Below the pieces are notes generated by a model. That model ran no database searches, was not told the origin of the DNA, and saw only the letters and a list, made by a program, of their open reading frames with translations. The position numbers and the translations under genes were made by a program. This document shows, in pieces, positions 35,833-45,244 of a DNA stretch of 64,000 bases. Position 1 is the first letter of the stretch, and each line of letters starts with the position of its first letter. Source of the stretch: Caballeronia mineralivorans PML1(12). GTDB taxonomy: Bacteria; Pseudomonadota; Gammaproteobacteria; Burkholderiales; Burkholderiaceae. The stretch is from assembly GCF_001028175.1 (NCBI RefSeq), contig NZ_AEJF01000068.1, forward strand, positions 32,806 through 96,805, written 5' to 3'.

Positions 35833-36864
35833 ATGGATTGTCGATTCAGCTTACGCAGACGCAAGCTTGTACTGGGATCGTTGGCGACAGCGGGCGCAGC
35901 GGCGGCCGGCTCTCTGGCGACGGTCCAGGCGTTGGGCGCGGAGGAGGGGCTCATCAATCTGCAACTCGGTTATATCGCCGGCGCCGATCAAATTGCCGAG
36001 GTAACCGCCCGGGCCATGGGGTATTTCAAGGATGAAGGGCTGAGCTTGGCGATCCAGCCGGGCGGCCCGAGTGTCGACGGCCTCGCGATCGTGGCTTCGG
36101 GCCGGTTTGAAGTCGGGGAGATCTCGTCCAGCCCGGCGATCATGCTGGCAACATCTCAAGGCATTCCGATTCAATCGTTCGCGGCGGGTCTTCAGCGACA
36201 CCCGTACGGTTATTTTTCTCTCAAGAAGAACCCCGTGCGTACACCCCAGGACTTCATCGGAAAGCGCGTGGGCGTCGCGCCGACCGGCGTGATATTGCTG
36301 CGCCTTCTGCTAGCCAAGAACAAGATCCCGGAAAAACAGGTGACGATCGTTCCGATTGGCGGTGACATGTCGCCATTGCTGACCGGACGGGTGGACGCCG
36401 TGACAGGCTGGCTCTCGAACATTTCCTCGCTGAGGGCGTTGGGCGACGAGCGAGTCGATTTGACGTTATGGGACGCTGGCGTGCATCTGTATGCGTGGCC
36501 GTACTACGCGACCCAATCCACGCTCGAGACCCGTCCGGATCTTCTTGTGCGGTTCCTGCGGGCGACTGCGCGCGGATGGCATGTCTGCAGAACGCAGCCG
36601 GATCGCGCTATCGAATACTTGCTGAAAGATTATCCGCAGTTGAACCGTGAGGACGAGCGCGCGGCGCTGGCCATCAAACTCCAGTGCGCGCTGGACGACG
36701 AAACGGCGGCGAACGGCTGGGGCACGATGAGCACCGATCGCTGGCGGCAGCAGATAACGCAATTCGACCAGTTGGGTCAGTTTTCGGGCCACGTACCGGT
36801 TGTAAGCGAAGTCATGACGACGGCCATCCTCGAGAAGACCCGGTCGGTCCGGATGGCCGTATGA
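35833..36864 (+). CDS. NitT/TauT-type ABC transporter substrate-binding protein
   Basis: A 343-residue protein with a Tat-like twin-arginine signal (LRRRKLVLGSLATAGAAAAG). The mature SsuA/THI5-like fold shows LGYIAGADQIAEVTARAMGY, FKDEGLSLAIQPGG, FEVGEISSSPAIMLATSQG and an FIGKRVGVAPTG hinge. The family binds sulfonates, nitrate, pyrimidine precursors, phthalate-like or other organic anions. It overlaps the ATPase gene by 4 bp and starts an operon that runs through enzymes for CoA-ester metabolism, so the ligand is probably the carbon source that operon degrades. Confidence 0.88.
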   Translation: MDCRFSLRRRKLVLGSLATAGAAAAGSLATVQALGAEEGLINLQLGYIAGADQIAEVTARAMGYFKDEGLSLAIQPGGPSVDGLAIVASGRFEVGEISSSPAIMLATSQGIPIQSFAAGLQRHPYGYFSLKKNPVRTPQDFIGKRVGVAPTGVILLRLLLAKNKIPEKQVTIVPIGGDMSPLLTGRVDAVTGWLSNISSLRALGDERVDLTLWDAGVHLYAWPYYATQSTLETRPDLLVRFLRATARGWHVCRTQPDRAIEYLLKDYPQLNREDERAALAIKLQCALDDETAANGWGTMSTDRWRQQITQFDQLGQFSGHVPVVSEVMTTAILEKTRSVRMAV

Positions 36865-37700
36865 ACGCGAATATCGACATGACGGCAGCGCAATCTCCGG
36901 CACGCGCATTGCGCGGGGCCGGCGACATGGCTGTCAACGGACATGCGATCAGCTGTCGCGACATCGTGGTTCGATTTTTCTCGAACCGCCGCAGCGTGAC
37001 GGCAATTTCCGGGCTGTCGCTAGATGTGCGGGAGGGCGAATTCCTGACGCTGCTTGGTCCTTCCGGGTGCGGGAAGTCGACCTTCCTTCGGGTTGTAGCA
37101 GATCTCCTGCCGCCCAGCAGCGGTTCGATTACGGTGCTCGGCGACAAACCTTCGCGCGCTCGCGCCAACGGCGACGTTGCATTTGTCTTCCAGGACCCGG
37201 CCTTGATGCCGTGGCGAACCGTGCTGCAGAACATCGAGCTACCGCTCGAAATCTCAGGCAAAAGCCCGCGCAAGCATCGCGTCAGAACCACCGAGCTACT
37301 GGACCTCGTCGGGCTGAGGGGGTCGGAAAACGCCTACCCGAATGAACTTTCCGGTGGAATGCGGCAGCGGGTTTCCATTGCGCGCGCCCTGATAGGGAGT
37401 CCCAAGGTTTTGCTGATGGACGAGCCTTTCGGCGCGCTTGACGAGATTGTGCGAGATCGCCTGAACGACGAGATCCGCAGGATATGGAAGGAAACAAAGC
37501 TGACGATCCTGTTCGTGACCCACAGTATCTATGAGGCGGCTTATCTGGGCGAGCGCGTGCTCGTGCTGGCCGCCAATCCCGGGCGCGTGCGCGATATCGT
37601 CTCAGTGCCGCTTCCCTACGAGCGCACGCTCGAAGCACGGGAAAGCCCCGAATTCGTGTCCCTTGCCGCCAGGTTGCGCAGAACGCTGGAGACCTGCTGA
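36861..37700 (+). CDS. NitT/TauT-type ABC transporter ATP-binding protein
   Basis: A 279-residue ATPase with Walker A (LLGPSGCGKST), Q-loop (VFQDPALMPW), signature (LSGGMRQRVSIARAL), Walker B (VLLMDEPFGALD) and switch His (LFVTHS). ATG 36861 overlaps the binding-protein stop (ATGA). A frame reaching back to 36684 lies inside the previous gene and is rejected as the start. The stop overlaps the permease ATG by one base. It is of the SsuB/TauB subfamily. Confidence 0.94.
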   Translation: MNANIDMTAAQSPARALRGAGDMAVNGHAISCRDIVVRFFSNRRSVTAISGLSLDVREGEFLTLLGPSGCGKSTFLRVVADLLPPSSGSITVLGDKPSRARANGDVAFVFQDPALMPWRTVLQNIELPLEISGKSPRKHRVRTTELLDLVGLRGSENAYPNELSGGMRQRVSIARALIGSPKVLLMDEPFGALDEIVRDRLNDEIRRIWKETKLTILFVTHSIYEAAYLGERVLVLAANPGRVRDIVSVPLPYERTLEARESPEFVSLAARLRRTLETC

Positions 37701-38524
37701 TGGACGCCTACTCGACTCCAATGGATGCGCACGCGGCCTCTTATGCGATCGACGAAGCTCGCTACCTGGAGGAGCAACGCCGGCTCGCGCGTCAGCGACG
37801 CGTGCTGCCTGTGCTTGGCATCGCAGGCCTGCTGATCGCGTGGTGGGCCGTCATTGCCGGCTTCAACATCAAGCCCTTTATCGCGCCGTCTCCGATGCTG
37901 GTGATGCAAACCATCATCCAGAAGAGCGACTTGCTGCTGCAGAACCTCGGCGTGACGGCACTGGAAGCGCTGCTCGGGTTCATCCTCGGCAATCTCGCTG
38001 CGATCCTTGTTGCGACCGTGTTCGTGCACAGCAAGATTCTCCAGCAGCTATTTTTGCCGATCGCCGTCGCGATCAATGCGATCCCCGTTGTCGCCAAGGC
38101 ACCCATCCTAGTGTTGATCATGGGCAACGGAATGGCGCCAAAAATCGTGATCGCCGCGATGGTGTGCTTCTTCCCGACCTTGATCAACACCGTGCGTGGG
38201 CTGGAGGCCGTGAACCCGCAAATCATGGAGCTGATGCGCATGCTGTCGGCAACGCGTACGCAGATCTATTTCAAACTCCGCTTGTTCAGCGCGCTGCCGT
38301 ACCTGTTTTCCGCGTTGCGCATAGCTGCCTCGATGTGCGTGATCGGCGCCATCGTGGGCGAGTGGATCGGGGCGACCCAGGGTATCGGCGCTCAGATCAT
38401 CCAGGCCACGTACAACTATGACTCCCCGTTGTTGTATGCGGCCATCGTGATGAGCGCACTTTTATCGGGTCTCTTCTACGTCGTGATCGCGCTGCTGGAA
38501 AAGCGGATCGTGAAGTGGTCTTGA
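37700..38524 (+). CDS. NitT/TauT-type ABC transporter permease
   Basis: A 274-residue permease with about six membrane segments (VLPVLGIAGLLIAWWAVIAG first) and the family's cytoplasmic EAA-like loop between segments (NPQIMELMRMLSATRTQIYF). The C-terminal segments include IGAIVGEWIGATQGIG, a hallmark of SsuC/TauC permeases. It overlaps the ATPase gene (TGATG) and ends 60 bp before the FAD oxidoreductase gene. Confidence 0.93.
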   Translation: MDAYSTPMDAHAASYAIDEARYLEEQRRLARQRRVLPVLGIAGLLIAWWAVIAGFNIKPFIAPSPMLVMQTIIQKSDLLLQNLGVTALEALLGFILGNLAAILVATVFVHSKILQQLFLPIAVAINAIPVVAKAPILVLIMGNGMAPKIVIAAMVCFFPTLINTVRGLEAVNPQIMELMRMLSATRTQIYFKLRLFSALPYLFSALRIAASMCVIGAIVGEWIGATQGIGAQIIQATYNYDSPLLYAAIVMSALLSGLFYVVIALLEKRIVKWS

Positions 38525-38584
38525 TGTGGTCTGCGCACTGAGGCGGCCAATTCGTTTGTACGGGCAGTAAGGAAATCAAATCAA

Positions 38585-39967
38585 ATGACCTTTCAGAAAT
38601 TTTTGCGTGAACCGGCTCGTGACACGAAGGTCGTTGCAAAGGCCGATGTGGTCGTCGTCGGCGGTGGCCCCGCAGGCCTGGCCGCGGCGCTGGCGGCGGC
38701 GCGCAATGGTGCGCAGACGATTCTTCTTGAACGTTATAACCATCTCGGCGGCCTTGCATCCGGCGGCATGGTGCTGGTATTGGACGACATGTGGGACGCG
38801 AGCCAACACGAAATCTCAGTGCGGGGCACGTGCCTGCAATTCATCGAGCGGATGTCGCATCTGGGCCTGGCTGTCTATCCGAAATCAAACGAGTGGCGGC
38901 AGAGCGAAGAGGCGTACCGAAAGTGGGCTCGTTGGGGCACGTTCGATTTTCATAGCCGCCAGCAGCCGCGTCCGGTCTGTTTCGCGGCGGCGTTCGACCC
39001 CGATGGCTGGAAACGCGTGTCGCTCGAGCTCGTCAAGGAGACCGGGGTTCAACTGCGGCTGCATTCGTGGTTCGCAAGGACGCTCGTTGAGGACGGTGTC
39101 GTCAAAGGTGTTGTCTGCGAGACCAAGAGCGGACGAGAAGCCATTCTGGGAGACGTCGTTATCGACGCCACGGGCGACCTGGATGTCGCAGCGTCGGCAG
39201 GTGCGCCTTACATTGGCGGAAGCTACATCATGACGACCGTTTTTCGGATCGGTGGCGTGGATACCGACACCGCTGAGCGGTTCGAATTCGAAGACCCGGT
39301 GGCCTACGCCGCGCTGGACCGGACGATAAAACAAATGTTGGGCGGCGCATGGGCCTATTGGTGGCTCAAGACGCCGCTGAAGGGCATAGTCTGGTGCAAC
39401 TGCCCGCACTTGCCCGGCTATAACGGGATCGAGGTCGAGGACCTGACCCGGGTGGAGATGCTCGGGCGCGAGATCGTTCACGAAGTGGTCGAATTTGCGA
39501 AGAAGAACTTTCCGGGTTTTCAGTCGAGCTACGTGGTGGACTTCGCTCCTCAGACCGGCGTCCGGCAAACGCGGCTGTTGCAGGGCGAGTATGTGATGAC
39601 AAAGGACGATGTTGCAAACCGGGTCCGTTTTCCGGACGCAATCGCGCGTGGACGTGACTACTACTATCCGTATCGCTCGCTGCTGCCGAAGAAAATCGAC
39701 AACCTGCTGATCGCGGGCCGGCATTATTCCTCGACCTCCCAGGCGCAAAAAATGTCGCGTGAAATCCCGCCCTGCATGGCAATGGGCGAAGCCGCAGGGG
39801 TAGCGGCGGTGCAGGCGCTCAACGCGGGCAAAAGAGTTCGGGATATCGATGTCGGTCAGCTGCAACGAACCTTGCGCGCACAAGGCGCGGACCCAGGTGA
39901 TCAGACGCGTCCCAACCCTGACATTCCCGCACTGGCGGCAGGCGCCAGGATTGGAGTGGCCGCATGA
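38585..39967 (+). CDS. FAD-dependent oxidoreductase
   Basis: A 460-residue flavoprotein with an N-terminal Rossmann motif (VVVVGGGPAGLAAALAAARN), then LERYNHLGGLASGGM, an ATGDLDVAASAGAP segment and a C-terminal FAD block (LLIAGRHYSSTSQAQK, then PPCMAMGEAAGVAAVQAL). This is the FAD-dependent oxidoreductase family related to fumarate-reductase-like and thiazole-synthase-like flavoproteins; substrates are rarely known. AAGGAAAT precedes the ATG. It overlaps the CoA-transferase by 4 bp. With the ferredoxin at the operon end, it may reduce or oxidise an activated or free acid. Confidence 0.87.
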   Translation: MTFQKFLREPARDTKVVAKADVVVVGGGPAGLAAALAAARNGAQTILLERYNHLGGLASGGMVLVLDDMWDASQHEISVRGTCLQFIERMSHLGLAVYPKSNEWRQSEEAYRKWARWGTFDFHSRQQPRPVCFAAAFDPDGWKRVSLELVKETGVQLRLHSWFARTLVEDGVVKGVVCETKSGREAILGDVVIDATGDLDVAASAGAPYIGGSYIMTTVFRIGGVDTDTAERFEFEDPVAYAALDRTIKQMLGGAWAYWWLKTPLKGIVWCNCPHLPGYNGIEVEDLTRVEMLGREIVHEVVEFAKKNFPGFQSSYVVDFAPQTGVRQTRLLQGEYVMTKDDVANRVRFPDAIARGRDYYYPYRSLLPKKIDNLLIAGRHYSSTSQAQKMSREIPPCMAMGEAAGVAAVQALNAGKRVRDIDVGQLQRTLRAQGADPGDQTRPNPDIPALAAGARIGVAA

Positions 39968-41130
39968 GTTCGGTCTCGTTCAAGCCGTCTGCTGCGTCTG
40001 GCCTTCCGCTGTCGGGGATCAAAGTCGTCGATTTCACTCAAGTGATGATGGGGCCCGTGTGCACCCAAATGCTCGCGGACTACGGTGCGGACGTGATCAA
40101 GATCGAGCGGAAAGGCAAAGGGGATCTGAGCCGCTCGACGTTCCAGCCGGTCGCAGGCGCAGATAACCCGATCTTCTGCAGCCTGAACCGCAACAAACGG
40201 AGCGTGGCGCTCGACTTGCGCGACCCGGCACAGTTGGAAGCCGTCAAGAAACTCATTGCCGGAGCCGACGTCGTGACCAGTAATTTTCGCGCTGGGGTGA
40301 TGGAGCGCATGGGTCTCGGCTACGAGGAGTGCAGAAAGCTCAACGAACGGATCATCTTTGCCGTTGGAACTGGCTTTGGCGAAACGGGGCCCTATAGGGC
40401 AAAGGGGGGGCAGGATGTGTTGGCGCAGGCAATGTCGGGCGTAATGGCTAGACGATCGGACGAGTCGGTGCCGCTGAACATCTATCCGACTACGCTTGCG
40501 GACTACTCCGCCGGCATGCACATGGTGCAGGGCATCTTGCTCGCGTTACTGCATCGCGACAGGACCGGGCTCGGCCAGAAACTATCCGTGTCGCTGTATG
40601 ACTCGATGCTTGCCATCCAGATGCAGGAGGCAGCCATGCTGATGATGGCTGATTCCGAACTGAATTGGGCCGCGATGCCGCTGTCGTTGGTGTTTCACGC
40701 AAAGGATGCACCGTTCGTACTCGTCGGTGCGTTCAAGTCGAACCCGTTACGCGACATCTGCGAAGTGCTCGGAATCGACGACCTGTCGACTGACCCGCGC
40801 TACTGCAATCTCGGGCAGCAATTGCTGCACAAGGCTGAACTTCGCAGCACCTTGGCCGAGGGATTTCGCACCGAGACACGCGATCACTGGCTTCGCCTGC
40901 TGGAAAAAAAGGACCTACTGTGCGCACCTGTCAAGCATCTACGCGAGGCGCTGGCCGACGAACAGACGTATCACAACCAGATGATTTTGCAAGGGCAAGG
41001 AATAGGGCAGGAGTTGAAGCTTATCGGCAGCCCGATCCGAATGTCGGCGTCGCCCGTTGAACTGCGCCGGCCACCGCCTTCGCTCGGACAGCACACCGCC
41101 GAGGTATTTGGCGACGATTTCGTCAAATGA
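39964..41130 (+). CDS. Class III (CaiB/BaiF) CoA-transferase
   Basis: A 388-residue enzyme with an N-terminal GIKVVDFTQVMMGPVCTQML, LADYGADVIKIERKGKGD, LNRNKRSVALDL, and the presumed catalytic Asp180 in the TTLADYSAG segment. Family members move CoA from one acyl-CoA to another free acid. ATGA overlap with the flavoprotein gene shows tight coupling. It probably activates the imported acid or an intermediate before the hydratase step encoded next. Confidence 0.93.
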   Translation: MSSVSFKPSAASGLPLSGIKVVDFTQVMMGPVCTQMLADYGADVIKIERKGKGDLSRSTFQPVAGADNPIFCSLNRNKRSVALDLRDPAQLEAVKKLIAGADVVTSNFRAGVMERMGLGYEECRKLNERIIFAVGTGFGETGPYRAKGGQDVLAQAMSGVMARRSDESVPLNIYPTTLADYSAGMHMVQGILLALLHRDRTGLGQKLSVSLYDSMLAIQMQEAAMLMMADSELNWAAMPLSLVFHAKDAPFVLVGAFKSNPLRDICEVLGIDDLSTDPRYCNLGQQLLHKAELRSTLAEGFRTETRDHWLRLLEKKDLLCAPVKHLREALADEQTYHNQMILQGQGIGQELKLIGSPIRMSASPVELRRPPPSLGQHTAEVFGDDFVK

Positions 41131-41143
41131 CAGGTGACATTCA

Positions 41144-41917
41144 ATGGACGTAAATCTGGAACTGAACAGCGGCGTTGCCCGGGTCACGATTTCAAGGCCC
41201 GATGTGCTTAACGCGCTCGACTCGGCCGCGCAGCAGGAACTAGAAGAGATCTGGCAACGGATCGAACGGGATCCGGACGTCCGCGTGGTCGTGCTCACAG
41301 GCGATGGCGAGCGCGCGTTCTGCACCGGCGCGGATATAAAAGCCGGTAGTTCCAGCGGGCTCGATTACTGGGCCCATCCGCTGCCAAAAGGTTTCGGCGG
41401 ATTGCCGCTACGCGAGACGCTGAACGTGCCGGTCATCGCGCGCGTCAATGGTTATGCGCTTGGCGGCGGACTGGAACTGATGCTCGGCTGCGATATCGCC
41501 GTTGCGTGCTACGAAGCCACATTCGCGCTGCCGGAACCGAGAGTTGGCAGGATGCCGCTCGACGGCGGCATGACGCTGCTCACGCGCCAGATTCCTTACC
41601 GTCACGCGATGGGCATGCTGCTGACCGGACGACACGTCAAAGCGACCGAGGCGTTCGAGATGGGACTCGTCAACGAGGTCGTGCCGCGCGCGAATCTCGA
41701 TGTGGCGGTCGAGCGCTGGGTCGGCGAGATATTGTCCTGTGCGCCGTTGTCGTTGCGCGCGATAAAGGCTTTCGTGCGCTCGACGCAGGGACTGTCTCCC
41801 TCCGCCGCGCAGGGCATGCGCTTGCCCGCGCTGGTCACCGCGCTGGAATCCGAGGATGCGCTGGAAGGCGTCCTGGCATTCAAGGAGCATCGCAAGCCCG
41901 TCTGGAAGGGGCGCTGA
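41144..41917 (+). CDS. Enoyl-CoA hydratase/isomerase family protein
   Basis: A 257-residue crotonase-fold enzyme with [12 protein letters not shown], the oxyanion-hole segments [10 protein letters not shown] and [15 protein letters not shown], and [12 protein letters not shown]. The usual Glu/Glu acid-base pair is not obvious: the second region reads P-E-P-R-V-G-R, retaining one Glu. The reaction could be hydration, isomerisation or hydrolysis of an acyl-CoA. It lies 13 bp after the CoA-transferase and overlaps the ferredoxin start by one base. Confidence 0.9.
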   Translation: MDVNLELNSGVARVTISRPDVLNALDSAAQQELEEIWQRIERDPDVRVVVLTGDGERAFCTGADIKAGSSSGLDYWAHPLPKGFGGLPLRETLNVPVIARVNGYALGGGLELMLGCDIAVACYEATFALPEPRVGRMPLDGGMTLLTRQIPYRHAMGMLLTGRHVKATEAFEMGLVNEVVPRANLDVAVERWVGEILSCAPLSLRAIKAFVRSTQGLSPSAAQGMRLPALVTALESEDALEGVLAFKEHRKPVWKGR

Positions 41918-42243
41918 TGGCATATGTCATTACCGAGGCCTGCATCGATGTCAAGGACGGCGCATGTGTGGTCTGCTGCCCCGTGGATTGCATTTATGAA
42001 GGATCCCGATCTTTATACATTCATCCGGATGAATGCATTAACTGTGGTTTGTGTGTATCGGTTTGCCCGACGAGTGCGATCTATGACGCTCACGATCTTC
42101 CAACCGAACTAAGAGAATATGAACGGATCAATTCCGAATTCTTCGGGCCTGCCGTAACAGCGCTTGGCAGTCCCGGCGGAGCGTGCGATGTCGGCTCGAC
42201 CGGCATCGACCATCCGGAAATCCGCAGCTATACCAGACAGTAA
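41917..42243 (+). CDS. Seven-iron (3Fe-4S/4Fe-4S) ferredoxin
   Basis: A 108-residue ferredoxin. Residues 1-60 match the FdxA-type 7Fe ferredoxins: [10 protein letters not shown] (C8), C16, C20-P-V-D-C24, [11 protein letters not shown] and [10 protein letters not shown]. The non-ligand Cys usually at position 11 is Val here and an extra Cys sits at 19. A ~50-residue C-terminal extension is present, as in Azotobacter-type ferredoxins. ATG 41917 overlaps the hydratase stop (TGATG). As the last gene of the operon it probably supplies electrons to, or takes them from, the FAD oxidoreductase. Confidence 0.9.
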   Translation: MAYVITEACIDVKDGACVVCCPVDCIYEGSRSLYIHPDECINCGLCVSVCPTSAIYDAHDLPTELREYERINSEFFGPAVTALGSPGGACDVGSTGIDHPEIRSYTRQ

Positions 42244-42268
42244 TACAGGCAACGAGGTTGAGATTCCC

Positions 42269-43186
42269 ATGCATGCCAGCGTTCTTAAATATTTCACTGA
42301 GGTTGCCAGGTGCGGTTCGATGCGCAAGGCGGCGCAGCATTTGTTCGTTGCTCCGAGCGCTATCAACCGGCAGATACGAAACCTCGAAGACGAACTGGCG
42401 GTTGAACTATTCGACCGGCTGCCGAGCGGGCTGAAGCTGACGGCCGCCGGCGAACGTCTGCTCAAGCATATCCGCGAAACACTGGATGGTTTCCATGCGA
42501 TGCGCGCGGAGTTCGACGCAATGAAAGGCGAGCGAACCGGTCATATTTCCGTTATTGCGATGGATTCGGCCCTGGAGAAACTGTTGCCGGCGGTTATCGA
42601 CGATTTTGGCGAGTTGTTTCCCGCCGTGACCTACGCGATCCAGTATGCACCGTTGTCCAAGGTGGCGGACCGGGTGGCGTCGGGACAATTCGACATAGGC
42701 ATCAGCTTTTGCCAGAAAGCGCCTGCCGGAACCCGGATCGCCGCCACCGCGAATTTCCCCAGCGGCGCCGTACTGTCGGTCTCTCATCCGCTGGCAAAGA
42801 AAGACCTAGTGACGTTCGAAGAATGTCGTGAATATCCCATTTTTCAAACGGGCGTCAACGATGAATTACCGAGCCCGTTGTCCCTCGAGTACTCCCGTCA
42901 CTGGGAGGAAACGAAGGTCCATATGCAATCCAACTCCATAGGCCTGATCAAGTCCATGGTAGCTCGGGGACGTGGCATTGCTTTTTTTACAAAGCTGGGT
43001 TTTATCGACGAACTTGATCGAGGCGAGGTCGTTTGGCGACCCATTGCAGGGGTGTCGGACAATACGCCGCCTGTGGCAATCCTGGTTCCCAGCCCCAAGG
43101 AACTGTCGCCAATCGGTGAGGAATATTTGAACTGTCTCATCCGTTGTTTCAAGCAGTTCGAGGCTTTGACGCAGAACGGGCATTAA
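42269..43186 (+). CDS. LysR-family regulator of the ABC/CoA operon
   Basis: A 305-residue LysR protein with an N-terminal helix-turn-helix (LKYFTEVARCGSMRKAAQHL, APSAINRQIRNLEDELAVEL, FDRLPSGLKLT) and a C-terminal effector domain (PLSKVADRVASGQFDIGISF). The start at 42269 fits the family alignment; a longer frame from 42164 overlaps the ferredoxin. It is transcribed in the same direction 25 bp after the ferredoxin, unlike the usual divergent layout, so it is probably part of the operon and autoregulated with it. Confidence 0.9.
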   Translation: MHASVLKYFTEVARCGSMRKAAQHLFVAPSAINRQIRNLEDELAVELFDRLPSGLKLTAAGERLLKHIRETLDGFHAMRAEFDAMKGERTGHISVIAMDSALEKLLPAVIDDFGELFPAVTYAIQYAPLSKVADRVASGQFDIGISFCQKAPAGTRIAATANFPSGAVLSVSHPLAKKDLVTFEECREYPIFQTGVNDELPSPLSLEYSRHWEETKVHMQSNSIGLIKSMVARGRGIAFFTKLGFIDELDRGEVVWRPIAGVSDNTPPVAILVPSPKELSPIGEEYLNCLIRCFKQFEALTQNGH

Positions 43187-43369
43187 TTACTGAGGGTGCA
43201 GTCCAGAGCCTGAGAGAAAAAGGTGTTGTGATCACGGGAAGGGGAGCCGTCGTTGGCATGGGTGCTGCGACGGCTCCGGTGTTCGGCAATGCAGCCGCGT
43301 GCGTGGTTGTCCGAGATTGCAGCAACCGGAAAATAAGTCGATAAGTAGTGCAGATAACCTGAGAGGCCT

Positions 43370-43620
43370 GCGGCCGCGCCGGATCGTTTCACGCAGACGT
43401 GTGCGAGATCGTCGAAGTCGACAGGTTTGTGTCGGAGGTGCGTGCGGCCTTCGGCCAGATTGATGTGCTGATTTGATGTGCTGATCAACAACGCCGGTGG
43501 TTTTGCGAGGCACTCGCCGATCGTGGATGCGAGTGACGATGACACCGACGCCGTGTTCGCCTCAACGCCCGCTCGGTTGGTTCAGCAGCGTTTGGTGGCG
43601 GTGTTCGCTTCAACTAACCG
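43370..43620 (+). pseudogene. Relic of a short-chain dehydrogenase/reductase
   Basis: The fragment reads VRAAFGQIDVLI and then stops because a 13-bp unit (TTGATGTGCTGAT) is duplicated in tandem at 43460-43472 and 43473-43485. Skipping one copy restores DVLINNAGGFARHSPIVDAS, the SDR NNAG motif and helix. A further slip then leads to L-N-A-R-S-V. The Rossmann glycine motif, Tyr-x-x-x-Lys and C-terminus are absent or unrecognisable. The rest of 43187-43369 shows at most a degraded VVITGRGAVVG. It fills the gap between the LysR gene and the sigma-54 regulator. Confidence 0.6.
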
Positions 43621-43631
43621 GTATGACTTTC

Positions 43632-45014
43632 ATGGCTGATTCTTCCCAACTTCCCAGGCATCTGTTTTCCGTTGGCAATCCTTTGACGCTGGAACTTCGC
43701 TCGCTCCTGGATACACGCGGCTGGACAGTCAAAGCCCTGGAACTGGATCGTGAGCCGGGGAATTTTTCATCGAAGCCCAGTGGTGGATTGCTTGATTTCT
43801 CAGCGCGAGATGTGCTGGCCAATCTACGTCTGGCTGAAACATGGTTATCGGTAAAGACAGTGGGATGGGTGGCGCTCTTGTTGCCTGCGCAGCTTGAAGA
43901 TCCAACCATTAGGCGCCTCGTCCGCGATTTCTGCTTTGACTATGTCACGATCCCGGCATCGGGCGAGCGCATTCTGAATGCGCTTGGCCACGCTTACGGG
44001 ATGGTGGCGCTGCATGACAGCGCCGCACGCGACGCCGGCAATGGCAAAGACGATGACGACGTGGAGGGTGAAATGATCGGCTCGTGCGATGCGATGCTTG
44101 CGCTCTTCCGTGCGATCCGCAAGGTGGCAAAGACCGACGCGCCGGTGTTTATCTCCGGCGAATCGGGCACGGGCAAGGAACTGACGGCCGTGGCCATTCA
44201 CGCGCGTTCGGTGCGGCGCGACCAGCCGTTTGTTGCGATCAATTGCGGGGCGATTCCCCCGCACCTGCTGCAATCCGAGTTGTTCGGGTACGAACGCGGC
44301 GCCTTCACCGGAGCGAACCAGCGCAAGATCGGCCGCGTGGAAGCGGCGAATGGCGGCACGCTGTTCCTCGATGAGATCGGCGACTTGCCACTCGAGAGCC
44401 AGGCAAGCCTGTTGCGTTTCCTGCAGGAACGAAAGGTTGAGAGGCTGGGCGGTCACGGTTCTACGCCTGTAGACGTGCGTATTGTCTCGGCGACCCACGT
44501 CGACATGCAGGCCGCGATGGTCGAAGGCCGGTTTCGTGCTGACCTGTATCATCGGTTGTGCGTACTGCAAATCGATGAACCACCGTTGCGCGAACGTGGC
44601 AAGGATATCGAATTGTTGGCCAGGCATATGCTCGATCGCTTCGAAAAGGATGCAAACCGGCGTCTGCGCGGGTTTGCACCCGATGCGATCGCCGCAATTC
44701 ATAACTATCGCTGGCCGGGCAACGTGCGTGAGTTGATCAACCGCGTGCGGCGCGCGATCGTGATGGCCGAGGGGAGGCTGATCGGTGCGCGCGATCTGGA
44801 ACTTGGCGAGTTTGCGGAAGACATCCCGATGTCGCTTGCGCAGGCGCGGGAAGTGGGAGAAAGGAAGGCGATCGAAATGACGTTGTTAAGGAATCGCGGG
44901 CGCGTGGGCGAAGCTGCGCGGGAACTTGGCGTGTCCCGCGTCACCTTGTACCGGATCTTGTCTGCCTACAGCATGCGAAATCCAGAGGCATCGCGAAGCT
45001 TGGGTCTGGACTAG
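43632..45014 (+). CDS. Sigma-54-dependent activator with VpsR-like N-terminal domain
   Basis: About 460 residues from ATG 43632 (ATG 43623 is an alternative). The N-terminal ~135 residues form a receiver-like domain (WVALLLPAQLEDPTIRRLVR, FDYVTIPASGERI) like the VpsR family, without an obvious phospho-acceptor set. The AAA+ domain has Walker A (GESGTGKE), the sigma-54 contact loop GAFTGA, Walker B (GGTLFLDEIGD) and an R-finger region (FRADLYHRL). A Fis-type helix-turn-helix ends the protein (VGEAARELGVSRVTLYRILS). The intact GAFTGA loop indicates true sigma-54 activation. No -24/-12 promoter was identified nearby, so its targets may lie elsewhere. Confidence 0.92.
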   Translation: MADSSQLPRHLFSVGNPLTLELRSLLDTRGWTVKALELDREPGNFSSKPSGGLLDFSARDVLANLRLAETWLSVKTVGWVALLLPAQLEDPTIRRLVRDFCFDYVTIPASGERILNALGHAYGMVALHDSAARDAGNGKDDDDVEGEMIGSCDAMLALFRAIRKVAKTDAPVFISGESGTGKELTAVAIHARSVRRDQPFVAINCGAIPPHLLQSELFGYERGAFTGANQRKIGRVEAANGGTLFLDEIGDLPLESQASLLRFLQERKVERLGGHGSTPVDVRIVSATHVDMQAAMVEGRFRADLYHRLCVLQIDEPPLRERGKDIELLARHMLDRFEKDANRRLRGFAPDAIAAIHNYRWPGNVRELINRVRRAIVMAEGRLIGARDLELGEFAEDIPMSLAQAREVGERKAIEMTLLRNRGRVGEAARELGVSRVTLYRILSAYSMRNPEASRSLGLD

Positions 45015-45244
45015 TGCACGACGATCTGACTGCGTTGCTGGACTCGAAGTCCGTACTCTGTCATGTGTATTGCAACCGGTCTGATATCCGGCCCTCCGGC
45101 CTGTGCGAATTTGATTGTGCGAGACACGAGGTCTTTGTCAGGTCGGGTTGGGAACGCGGAGTTCGGCGCGGGCTCAAACAGTGGCGGCGGTTCTTGCTCC
45201 AGCCGGCTACGCCACGGAAGATTCCAAGGCAGCAAAATCGGTGT

